A stretch of DNA of 7,764 nt, taken from NCBI GenBank assembly GCA_913030785.1, contig CAJWER010000137.1:1-7764 (forward strand). Direction: 5' to 3'. Of this stretch, positions 1 through 7,600 are shown piece by piece. The notes below the pieces were generated by a model that worked only from the letters and a program-made list of their open reading frames with translations, was not told the origin of the DNA and searched no databases. Source of the DNA: an uncultured Chloroflexota bacterium (GTDB lineage Bacteria > Chloroflexota > Dehalococcoidia > Lucifugimonadales > CAJWER01). Made by a program: the position numbers and the translations under genes. How positions within the stretch are numbered: position 1 is the stretch's first letter; each line of letters starts with the position of its first letter.

Positions 1-25
1 CTCACTTACCCTTGAAAGGCATGTT

Positions 26-1117
26 ATGTCCAATCCCCTCCGCGCACTCGTTTTAGGCTCAGGTTTTGCAGGACAAGGCCACGCGGAAGCACTCCGAAAT
101 GCGGGTGTCGAAATCGTAGGTTTGGCCAGCCGCACCCTTGAAGTTACGCAACAGGTTGCAGCAAAAATGGCCATCCCACACGCCACAACCGACTGGCAAA
201 AAGCGCTCGAAGATCTCCAGCCCGACATCCTCGCAGTGGGCACACCCGGAGGTGCACACGTTGACCCCATCATGGCTGCACTCGATCAGAGATGCCATAT
301 CTATTGCGACAAACCCCTCGCCGCCACGGCAAAAGACGCAAAAATGATGTATCTCAAAGCGCGAGAAGTCGGTGTCAAAACAGCTTATACCGCATCTATG
401 CGCTACCTGCCATATGCTCTGCTTGCAAAATCTCTCATCGCAAATGGCGACATCGGCGAGCCCAAGTTCGCCGTCTCGTACACGCTGACCGACCTCATCA
501 AGCACCACCCTCATACCCTGGACACAGTCTCGCTGCTCCTTGGTGACCCCGTTGCGACATGGGTCGAGGGCTCGCTGGTCCAAAAGGGCAGCGCACTGGA
601 CGGCCAGATCAATCGGATGGGTCCCAGGGACGGAGAGACCTACGAACGCACCGGCCCCTTGCCCAACCCGGACTACGACGCAAATGAACACCGATTCTTG
701 CCGCCTCCCGGCCAGGAAATCGCCGACCCGATGGTGGGCTTCTACCGTGTGGGCTACGACAACGGCGCAGAAGGCGTGTTCGTTCCTGTCGGCGGACGCT
801 GGAGTATAGACGTGCAAGGCACGGATGGCTCCGTTCATGGGTGGGAGCAGCAGGGAAGCTTCCGTGTCCGAAGCTGGTCCGGAAGGGGAGGCGAGATCAA
901 GGAGCGTATCATCACTCCAGAAGGCGAAAGCCCGACGGTCAACACTATTCGCAACATCGTCCGAGAGTTAGAGACGGGCGAACGAACCTACGGAAACATA
1001 GAGGTGACAATGCAGGTCGTGGAGCCAGAGTTCGGCATCGCCCACTCCAGCCTGGAGGGCGGCGCCCGCGTCTCACTGCCGGTCACGGACCGAAGTCTCT
1101 ACATCCCGGGAGGCTAA
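26..1117 (+). CDS. Gfo/Idh/MocA-family NAD(P)-dependent oxidoreductase
   Basis: A 363-residue protein of normal length for this family, which oxidises or reduces sugars, inositols and related polyols with NAD(P) in the cytoplasm. Seen: an N-terminal Rossmann fold opening with a glycine-rich loop GSGFAGQGHAEAL (residues 11-23), the family's DKP motif at 95-97 (DKPLAAT) with the probable catalytic Lys96, and HHPHTLDT at 160-167, matching the family's conserved His/Asp segment (H163, D166). The C-terminal half is the usual beta-sheet substrate domain with no membrane segment. The ATG at 26 follows GAAAGG (14-19) at 6 bases, which supports this start. It converges on the PLP gene, and nothing upstream is visible. 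The substrate cannot be read from the sequence. The first ~480 bases look less GC-rich and richer in AAA codons than the rest. Family assignment is firm; specificity is unknown. Confidence 0.93.
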   Translation: MSNPLRALVLGSGFAGQGHAEALRNAGVEIVGLASRTLEVTQQVAAKMAIPHATTDWQKALEDLQPDILAVGTPGGAHVDPIMAALDQRCHIYCDKPLAATAKDAKMMYLKAREVGVKTAYTASMRYLPYALLAKSLIANGDIGEPKFAVSYTLTDLIKHHPHTLDTVSLLLGDPVATWVEGSLVQKGSALDGQINRMGPRDGETYERTGPLPNPDYDANEHRFLPPPGQEIADPMVGFYRVGYDNGAEGVFVPVGGRWSIDVQGTDGSVHGWEQQGSFRVRSWSGRGGEIKERIITPEGESPTVNTIRNIVRELETGERTYGNIEVTMQVVEPEFGIAHSSLEGGARVSLPVTDRSLYIPGG

Positions 1118-1122
1118 GTCGG

Positions 1123-1158
1123 TCCTCTCCCCGAGGGGAAGGATTAGGGTGGGGCTAG
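1123..1158 (+). repeat. Dispersed palindromic repeat, copy A
   Basis: Starts 5 bases after the stop of the oxidoreductase gene. The hairpin pairs TCCT (1123-1126) plus TCCCC (1128-1132) with GGGGA (1135-1139) plus AGGA (1140-1143), with one bulged C and a GA loop. It is followed by a tail GGATTAGGGTGGGGCTA. The tail recurs in inverted form at 1186-1226 and in related form at 4471-4510. It may also act as a transcription terminator for the convergent genes, although no U-tract follows. Confidence 0.7.
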
Positions 1159-1185
1159 GCTTTCGCCTGACAAATGGGCGAGGAG

Positions 1186-1226
1186 CCGTAGCCCCCATCT
1201 CAATCTTCCTCTCAGGATGAGGAGGG
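1186..1226 (-). repeat. Dispersed palindromic repeat, copy B, inverted relative to copy A
   Basis: Read on the minus strand, this segment begins right after the TAA of the PLP gene. It has a TCCTC/GAGGA hairpin, then GAAGATTGAGATGGGGGCTA, closely matching copy A's GGAAGGATTAGGGTGGGGCTA. Copies A and B therefore form a head-to-head pair separated by about 27 bases, filling the convergent gap. The copy is degenerate in its hairpin part. Recognition rests on alignment by eye. Confidence 0.6.
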
Positions 1227-2375
1227 TTACTGCCCGGTGAGCGCCGCCAGTAGACGGCGCGCCACAAGATCCTCTTCGCCTTCTTGCAGCGCCACTGGGG
1301 CGACCCACAGCTCGCGCGGTTCCGGGCCCACGCCAACGTAGATCGGCGGCTCATCTACAAGCATGGCCGCCTGCACCTCTTCGACGCTTCGGCCCTCCCA
1401 ATCTTCGTCCAGAATGACCAGCGCCGTGGGTGAGCCAGGTCCCTCGTAGACGATCCCCTCGTGGACTCGCGCCTCAAGACCTGGTACGTGTTTCACGTGA
1501 TCAACGATGTGCGCCGATTTCGACCGCCATTGAGTCCACTCTGTCTCGTGATCAGCGTCGACGAACAGCTCAAGGGCGCATATAAGCCCAACGATCTCTT
1601 CTTTGCATACCTTCATCGGTCGGCCAATGCCGGCACGGGCCTTGTTGAACGAGAACGCATTCTCCCAGGCCGCGTCCATCAGGTCGCCTCGACCCACAAG
1701 CATTCCAGTAGACTGCGGTCCACGAACCCCCTTGCCGCCGCTGAAAGCTACCAGATCCACTCCCATCGATACGAATTTAGTCAGGTTGCCCACGGGAGGC
1801 AGCTCCGCCGCAGCGTCAAGCACCACCGGAACTCCTCTGGCATGAGCGACCTCGATCACCTCCTCCAATGAGAGACCCCAGTAGCGCATGACCCAGACGT
1901 ACGCCACCGCAGCGGTGTTGTCGCCGATGGCCGCCTCAAGCTCCGCCCGGGTTGCACCACCCTCGGCGCCGATCTCCACCAGTGTCGCGCCGGCGTGCTG
2001 GTATGACGAGTCGTAGTGGTTCCGCTGAGATTGCTGAATCACAATTTCGTTCTTCATACCCGTCGTATCCGGCAGGCTCCCTATCTTCGACTCGTCGGTG
2101 CCGGTCATGCACGCTGCCGCCTGGAGCACCTGCGCCGCCGCACAACCGGACGTTACCATCCCTCGGTCCGCACCGGTGATCCTAGCAATGTACTCGCCTG
2201 CCTTCACGTTGAGCTCTCCAAGATCCAGGAAACGTCCGGCAGACTCGGCCATCGCGTCCACTACCTCCGGGGGCATGATGCTACCGCCCAGTATGGTCCG
2301 CCAATGGTGACCATTAACGAGATCCTTAACCCCAAGCCTACCCAACACACTTCCCGCGCCGCTCTGATATGTCAT
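1227..2375 (-). CDS. SelA-like (fold type I) PLP-dependent enzyme
   Basis: A 382-residue cytoplasmic enzyme of the group related to L-seryl-tRNA selenium transferase (SelA) and D-glucosaminate-6-phosphate ammonia-lyase. Seen: GGSIMPPEVVDAM near residues 30-42; the cofactor region TSGCAAAQVLQAAACMTGTD (75-94) with LPDTTGMKNE (101-110); VVLDAAAELP (184-193) with Asp187 placed to contact the pyridine nitrogen; FSGGKGVRGPQSTG (211-224) with probable Schiff-base Lys215; and GRPMKVCKEEIVGL (251-264). It is shorter than true SelA (about 460 residues) and matches the 370-390 residue SelA-like enzymes, so selenium chemistry is not implied. The ATG at 2375 is preceded by AGGAGG (2392-2387) at 11 bases. 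It lies 64 bases downstream of the GNAT gene on the same strand, probably cotranscribed. Substrate is unknown; an amino acid or amino sugar elimination is plausible. Confidence 0.92.
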   Translation of the reverse strand: MTYQSGAGSVLGRLGVKDLVNGHHWRTILGGSIMPPEVVDAMAESAGRFLDLGELNVKAGEYIARITGADRGMVTSGCAAAQVLQAAACMTGTDESKIGSLPDTTGMKNEIVIQQSQRNHYDSSYQHAGATLVEIGAEGGATRAELEAAIGDNTAAVAYVWVMRYWGLSLEEVIEVAHARGVPVVLDAAAELPPVGNLTKFVSMGVDLVAFSGGKGVRGPQSTGMLVGRGDLMDAAWENAFSFNKARAGIGRPMKVCKEEIVGLICALELFVDADHETEWTQWRSKSAHIVDHVKHVPGLEARVHEGIVYEGPGSPTALVILDEDWEGRSVEEVQAAMLVDEPPIYVGVGPEPRELWVAPVALQEGEEDLVARRLLAALTGQ

Positions 2376-2386
2376 TCTTCGGTGTT

Positions 2387-2392
2387 CCTCCT
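2387..2392 (-). promoter_or_regulatory. Ribosome binding site of the PLP gene
   Basis: A full AGGAGG on the minus strand, 11 bases before the ATG at 2375-2373. It fixes the start and shows that the downstream gene of the pair has its own strong translation signal. Confidence 0.75.
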
Positions 2393-2439
2393 GGATCGAA
2401 ATAGTAGAGTCATTTCGGATCTGAGTTCGCCGCAGCTAC

Positions 2440-3270
2440 CTAGCTATCGCGCCGTGGTTGGATGTCCTTGTTCATCGCCCACTCCGGATAAAGATTATGG
2501 ACCGTTGCGCCCTTATACGGCAGACCAAGGGGCTGGGGGGGCAGGTTCATGATTCCTTCGGTGCCATGAAGGGAACTGAAGACGTACCGCAGTCCAGACG
2601 CTCGCAGGGTTCGGGCGGACGGTATATTGAAGCCTGCAGTCGAAGCCATGGCAATCTTGCCATTGTCTACGATCCATCCTACGCCAGCGCTAACGATGGC
2701 CCTGCCGAGACCCCCGCCCCGGGCATCGGCAAGCACGTCCATGCCCACCTCCCAGACATCTCCGCCATGGTCCCATACGGTGGCCAGCCCAACCATCCGG
2801 TCCTCTTCGTACACCGCAAACCCGGCCAACGAGTTCGCCTGGCAGTGCCAGAATAGGCCGAAGTCGATCCCAACCAGATCCGGCGCGGTTAGCTCGACCA
2901 CACGATCGTCCTTTGGGGGCCGAGAACTGTCCTTGTCCGCAAACAGATACCAGGACGGGCCCCAAACACCCACGCCGTCTGGAAGCGTGACCCTCGACAA
3001 CTCATAGGCGCCGAAGGTCGAGTAAAGCAGGTCCGGCGGCAAGTCGTCGACGATGGTCTGGACCCCATCCACCCACTGTGGATGCAGAGCAACCACCGAC
3101 TTCCCACCTGACAGGAGGGCCCTCAGGGGCGCCTGCGGCTCCTCGGTTTCCCAGGCGACCACTCCTGTGGCGCCCTCAAACGCTGCCGACCACGGCAGGC
3201 TCAGGTGTTCCTCTATCCAGGGCTCCACGGCAGAGAGTAATCTCATGTCAGTCAAGTCAGCATCTCCCAT
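2440..3270 (-). CDS. GNAT-family N-acetyltransferase
   Basis: A 276-residue soluble protein with the acyltransferase domain in its C-terminal half. Seen: strand EVGMDVLADARGGGLGRAIV (174-193), which is GNAT motif A with the acetyl-CoA pyrophosphate loop RGGGLG (184-189). It is followed by a motif B-like segment FNIPSARTLRASGLRYVF (214-231), where the Asn, Ser-Ala-Arg and Gly-Leu/Phe pattern is typical. Residues 1-125 form an N-terminal extension, as in larger two-part GNAT proteins. Members move an acetyl group from acetyl-CoA to an amine; the acceptor here cannot be read. The ATG at 3270 was chosen because a good promoter lies just upstream; its Shine-Dalgarno is weak (AGGAA, about 12 bases away), and an internal ATG at 3246 has no better one. 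First gene of a likely two-gene unit with the PLP enzyme, divergent from tdh. Confidence 0.87.
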   Translation of the reverse strand: MGDADLTDMRLLSAVEPWIEEHLSLPWSAAFEGATGVVAWETEEPQAPLRALLSGGKSVVALHPQWVDGVQTIVDDLPPDLLYSTFGAYELSRVTLPDGVGVWGPSWYLFADKDSSRPPKDDRVVELTAPDLVGIDFGLFWHCQANSLAGFAVYEEDRMVGLATVWDHGGDVWEVGMDVLADARGGGLGRAIVSAGVGWIVDNGKIAMASTAGFNIPSARTLRASGLRYVFSSLHGTEGIMNLPPQPLGLPYKGATVHNLYPEWAMNKDIQPRRDS

Positions 3271-3325
3271 CGGAACTAAGCGTTCCTGTGTCGCCTGCGG
3301 TAATATATATGGCGGTCAGATAGGG

Positions 3326-3354
3326 AGTCTAGTCCCGCTGTTCCGCACTGTCAA
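3326..3354 (-). promoter_or_regulatory. Sigma70-like promoter for the GNAT-PLP unit
   Basis: On the minus strand there is a perfect -35 TTGACA (3354-3349), a 17-base spacer and a -10 TAGACT (3331-3326) matching TATAAT at 4 of 6 positions. Transcription would start near 3319, giving a leader of about 50 bases to the ATG at 3270. Position, spacing and orientation all fit; this is a pattern match only. Confidence 0.6.
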
Positions 3355-3358
3355 CGGC

Positions 3359-3383
3359 ACGTTCATGATAGGATCCTGAACGT
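3359..3383. promoter_or_regulatory. Operator-like inverted repeat upstream of tdh
   Basis: ACGTTCA (3359-3365) and TGAACGT (3377-3383) are perfect 7-base inverted arms around an 11-base centre. The centre holds TGATAGGAT (3366-3374), which could serve as an extended -10 for tdh, though no good -35 is visible. The site lies 5 bases beyond the -35 of the divergent promoter, so a dimeric regulator bound here could affect both directions. Inference from symmetry and position only. Confidence 0.4.
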
Positions 3384-3410
3384 CCACGACCCCTGGCCAA
3401 AAACCCGATT

Positions 3411-3414
3411 GGAG
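3411..3414 (+). promoter_or_regulatory. Ribosome binding site deciding the tdh start
   Basis: GGAG lies 9 bases before the ATG at 3424. An in-frame TTG at 3409 would overlap this site and add five residues (MELSC) before the Rossmann strand, so the ATG is preferred. Confidence 0.65.
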
Positions 3415-3423
3415 CTTTCCTGC

Positions 3424-4374
3424 ATGGAACGAATTCTCGTGACCGGCGCCTACGGGCAGATCGGATCGGAGCTTGTCCCGGCCCTCAGAGACCGGTTCGG
3501 CGTCGACAACGTCATCGCGGCAGGATACAAGAATACGGTGCCACCCCAGTTCTTTGACGGGCCAAATACCGACGTGGACGTTGCCGACTATAGCCAGCTA
3601 GACTCGGCGATCATGGACCACCAGGTTGACACGGTATACCATCTCGGCTCCGTGTTGTCGGCCCTAGCAGAGCGCGACCGGAAGCAGGCCTACGCAGTCA
3701 ACTTCAGCGGTGTTCACAACGTCCTCGAGGCTGCTCTTGCCAACGGCGTTCGCCAGGTAATCGTCCCCAGCTCCATCGCGGCCTTCGGCCCGGAGACACC
3801 GGCACACAATACGCCGAACGACACTGTGCAAAAACCCAACACCATCTACGGCATTTCCAAGGTGTTCACCGAGCTCATGGGGAACTACTACACAACGAAG
3901 CTCGGACTGGATGTAAGGGGAGTGAGGCTACCAGGGATCATCAGTTGGAAGGTCGAGCCAACCGCTGGTACGACCGACTACGCCGTGGCCATCTTCTACG
4001 GCGCGATCCGTGAAGGAAGGTACGCCAGCTTCCTCGGCCCAGACACTTGCCTGCCCATGATGTACATGCCGGACGCCGTGTCGTCGCTGATCGACGTTGC
4101 GACCGCCGATTTCGACCGCCTGAAGCACCACGTCGACTACAACGTGGCCGCCATGAGTTTTACTCCAGCCGAGCTGGCAACAGCGATCGAGCGGAGGATA
4201 CCCGGCTTCGAGATGCAATACGACGTGGATCCACTACGGCAGTCCATCGCAGATTCATGGCCCGACAAGCTGGATGACACCGTCGCGCGGCAGGAGTGGG
4301 ACTGGTCGCCCCGCTACGACCTGGACGCGATGGTCGACGACATGCTGGAGAATCTGCGCCGCAAGCTTGCCTAG
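3424..4374 (+). CDS. tdh: L-threonine 3-dehydrogenase, SDR type (EC 1.1.1.103)
   Basis: A 316-residue NAD-dependent enzyme oxidising L-threonine to 2-amino-3-oxobutyrate in the cytoplasm, the first step of threonine breakdown to glycine and acetyl-CoA. Seen: ILVTGAYGQIGSEL (4-17), the NAD-binding loop; VPSSIAAFGP (114-123) with the catalytic Ser region; YGISK (142-146) with Tyr142 and Lys146 of the SDR active site; TAGTTDYAVAIFYGAI (180-195); and CLPMMYMPDA (209-218), NVAAMSFTPAEL (240-251), IADSWPDKLDD (275-285) and RQEWDWSPRYDLD (289-301). These segments are distinctive of the short-chain TDH group, as in Cupriavidus and Flavobacterium, rather than of zinc-type Tdh or sugar epimerases. Length is normal. 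The partner 2-amino-3-ketobutyrate CoA ligase (kbl) is not in the window. Divergent from the GNAT-PLP pair and convergent with the permease. Confidence 0.94.
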   Translation: MERILVTGAYGQIGSELVPALRDRFGVDNVIAAGYKNTVPPQFFDGPNTDVDVADYSQLDSAIMDHQVDTVYHLGSVLSALAERDRKQAYAVNFSGVHNVLEAALANGVRQVIVPSSIAAFGPETPAHNTPNDTVQKPNTIYGISKVFTELMGNYYTTKLGLDVRGVRLPGIISWKVEPTAGTTDYAVAIFYGAIREGRYASFLGPDTCLPMMYMPDAVSSLIDVATADFDRLKHHVDYNVAAMSFTPAELATAIERRIPGFEMQYDVDPLRQSIADSWPDKLDDTVARQEWDWSPRYDLDAMVDDMLENLRRKLA

Positions 4375-4624
4375 CCGACGGAGACAGTCTCGGGAGCGCG
4401 CGGAGTGCCTTGAGGCCCGTCCGGAAATTCCGTTGCGAACAATTCTGAAGCCGGCCTACCGCGTCTGACCTCCTCTCCCTCAAAGGGAGAGGATTGAGGT
4501 GAGGGTGCCCTCTGTCCCCCGAGGGACCTTGGTACACACCAGTCCCATTCAACTACCGCTCACCCAACTAGGACACTGGCCCACAGGATTACGGCACAGG
4601 CGAGAACACGTACAGTTTACGCCC
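4375..4624. other. Convergent intergenic gap between tdh and the permease
   Basis: 250 bases between two facing stop codons. It holds a small palindrome CGGAA-A-TTCCG (4422-4432), the copy C repeat hairpin (4471-4493), and a further small hairpin GTCCC/GGGAC (4514-4518 and 4523-4527). I see no convincing gene in it. A minus-strand frame crossing it reads HPHLNPLPLRER, which is a translation of the repeat. Confidence 0.6.
4471..4513 (+). repeat. Dispersed palindromic repeat, copy C
   Basis: The cleanest copy. TCCTCTCCCT (4471-4480) and AGGGAGAGGA (4484-4493) pair perfectly over 10 bases around a CAA loop, followed by the family tail GGATTGAGGTGAGGGTG. The tail matches copies A and B (GATT-AG-TGGGG pattern). 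A second small inverted repeat GAGGG-TG-CCCTC follows at 4501-4512. Similar elements are scattered through many bacterial genomes. This hairpin may also end transcription from tdh, though no T-run follows. Confidence 0.75.
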
Positions 4625-7600
4625 TTACTCGTAGCGCAATGCCTCCGCTGGATATATCTTAGATGCCTGCCTGGCCGGAAGGAATGTCGTGAAGAGTGAG
4701 AACACGTATGTCACCACCAGTATGGTCCCGATCCAGAGCCACGGAATCGTAAACGTGATCGCCTCTATGCCTGCTTCGCGCCGAATGTCAGACACTGCGT
4801 TATATGATAGTACGAGCCCAAGGACCAACCCGATCCCACAACCGAGCATGTACACGAAGGACGTCTCCATGAGGAAGCTTAGCTGCACCATACGACGTTT
4901 GTAGCCAATGGCCCTCAGAACCCCGATCTGTTGGCGGCGTTCCACCACCGCCCGTGTGCTCACTACACCCAGCGCCGCGACTCCGACGAGCAGGCCCAGC
5001 GCCATGAACCCAGTGAACAGGCGGAAGAAAGCCTTTCCAGCAGCGGACTCGTCATCTAGCACCTCTTGGTAGACCTCTGTCTCCATCCCAAACTCCAGCA
5101 TGCCGGCCTCCAGTGCCCGGGAGACACTTTTTGCATCCGCACCATCCGCGATCTTGAATCTATAGTTGGTCACCGGCACCTCGATCGGCAACAAATCGTC
5201 GAAAACAGATTTTGCCCCTACCATCCGCCCTGCATTCCGGTGCAACTTGTCGAAGACGCCGATCACCGTTACAGGGATGATCTCCCCTGTGCGCGGTTCC
5301 CTCATCTCCAGATCCACAGGCTCCATCTTGTCGGCCTCGTAGTAGAGCGCGCCAAATAACAAGTCCTTGGCCTCCTCCTCAGTGGGCTCTAGGTTGCTCA
5401 CCACCCAGCCCCCGACAATGACCAGGCTCGGATCCTCTCGCATCGCCAGAATCACATCCTCTGCCGTCGGGCCGTATCCTTCCGCCACGAGCTTCATCTC
5501 AAAATCGCTCGCCTCCAGAAAGGCGTCGTCAGCCATGATGGCTCGTCTGTCGTGCCAGATGTCGTCCTCTCCGTCAACGGCCCGAAGTTGCATCACCAAT
5601 GAAGCGTAGCCGCCAATCGCGTCGAGGTCCTCGGGACTAACGTCCTCCAAGCTCAGAACGGTCTGAGCTATGTCGTCTATTGGAGTCGCTGCATTGACCT
5701 CGCCCGAGACGTCGAACCCTGCATAGACCTTGCGAGGCTCTTCGAACTGGGTCGAGAATGTCTCGCTCAACACGGACATGACCACCAGCGTGAATATAAC
5801 AAGCGCGAACATGGCCAGGGTCAGGCCGGTTCGGAACTTGGCGGCCATCGGGTACGCCACGGCCGTCACCAGCACCGGACGTAACCTTCCCGTCTTTCCA
5901 GCCACAAGCTCCAGCCCTTTCAGCAAAAGGTCGGCGTTGTACATGATGGTCCAGACCGCAGCTCCCACCATGGCGACGCCCGAGAAGAACATGATGTCGA
6001 ACTCCCGTTCGAGATCCTCGGCGACTCGCTCAAAGACGGTGGATGGCAGTACCCAGAACGCCAGCATCAGCAATCCTGTAGCGGTCGAAGCCAATCGGTC
6101 CGCCATGGCATCAGACAACGCCGTACGCCGTAGCCACGACCGCCCCATGAGGCCAAGCCCTAGCAGTGAAATCGTCACGCCTCCACCGAAATAGGAAAAC
6201 CTCCCCCACGATGCGATCGCGAAGTAGGTGATAGTCACGCCGCCCAACAAAGTAAGCCAGCCATGGACCAAATAGGGCTGCGCAAACCGCACCACACCAA
6301 CTATCGCCGCGATCGGCCACACCGGGACCGCGACTATCGCCAAGAGCCCGTCGCGCACCGCCCTACCCGGCCTTCGGCGCGCAAGTCTCACAACACCCCT
6401 AACGAGGAGGTACAGCGGGAGGACCAGCGACCTACCCAGATCCGGTAGCCGCGCCCGAAGCGAAGCTGCTTCCTTAGTAATGATCGCTTCTGGAAGGCCC
6501 CTTATGGCAACTACGATGTTGAGAAGACTGACCCGATACGCGGAGACCGCGACCGTTGCGAAGACGATCATCATTCCAAGACAGTAGGTCACAACGACAC
6601 TACGGGGCTCGAAGTGGATGGAAAGTTGGAACGAATCGTCGAAGGACGAAAATATCTCGTTCAGCACGGTGATCATCGCGGCGCTGACCAGGAGCCCCAG
6701 GCCAACACCGATTGCGGCTGCCAAAACCGCGTACGCCGTCCCCTCGAACAGGAACATCAACACCAGGTGGCGCCTTCGAGCGCCCACCGCTCGAGCCATC
6801 CCCATTTCGTTTTTGCGCGCCGCCGCCAGCATCACAAAGATCAAGAAGATGAGCAGGATGCCCACGGTGATCGAGAATGAACTGAACAGGATGAAGATCG
6901 ACGTGACCTCGGTCCCGGCCTGATCAGCCGCCTTCAGCATATTTTGCTTAACGGTGATCACGCGGAATTCGGCCAATTCAAGGTATAGAGTTGCCGCCTC
7001 TCGAACCACCTCTCTTAGCTCGGCATCCCCTAGCTCTTCCAACACGAGCCGCCCCAGATCCTGCTCAACCAGAAGACTGTTCAGATCCTTGCTAACGCCA
7101 GGTTCCCTCAACTCACGCACCAGATCGTCTAGCTTCTCTTTGATCTCCACCCCAAGCGTCTCGTCAGACTGTTTCTTTTCGAGGACCTCAAGTACGCTCG
7201 GAGAGTTGAACAGATCCTTTAGCCGTTCCGCCACCACCTGATCATTGAAGAGCGATCTCAGCTCCCTCGTGACATCTTCCGTGAGGATCTCACCATCCCT
7301 CTGGTCACCAAGGTTGGACACCAGAATGGAATTGACCTGACCCTCTCGACCAACCAGCGCTTGCGCCCGCGCCAATGGCATCAACACAGTTGGGTCCACC
7401 CCGGCCAGACCGCCGCGCCGCCCCGGCCAGACCTCGCCAAGCCCTCCTCGGGGGTGGGTGCCGTGGCGGGCCGCTCGAGAAAAGCCAGCGGCGACAACGC
7501 CGGGCCCGAAGGGATCGTCAACGAAGTCGTGTCGCCGGGAATCGTCAGCGGAGACGACGCGCTCGTAGGAATCGGTGGCGAGGACGTCGAGCTCGAGAAA

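Noticed and set aside
59..838. Long minus-strand frame of 259 codons opposite the Gfo/Idh gene
   Set aside because: Cysteine- and histidine-rich shadow of a gene with clear family motifs on the plus strand.
1073..1354. Minus-strand frame crossing the convergent gap
   Set aside because: It translates copy A as SPTLILPLGER and overlaps the PLP gene in another frame; explained by the repeat.
1227..2375. Selenocysteine system (true SelA)
   Set aside because: The protein is about 80 residues shorter than SelA, and no selB, selenocysteine tRNA or SECIS-like element is visible. SelA-like PLP enzymes have other functions.
4160..4552. Minus-strand frame reading HPHLNPLPLRER
   Set aside because: It overlaps the end of tdh on the opposite strand and its N-terminal part is a translation of the copy C repeat. 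No ribosome binding site or family resemblance.
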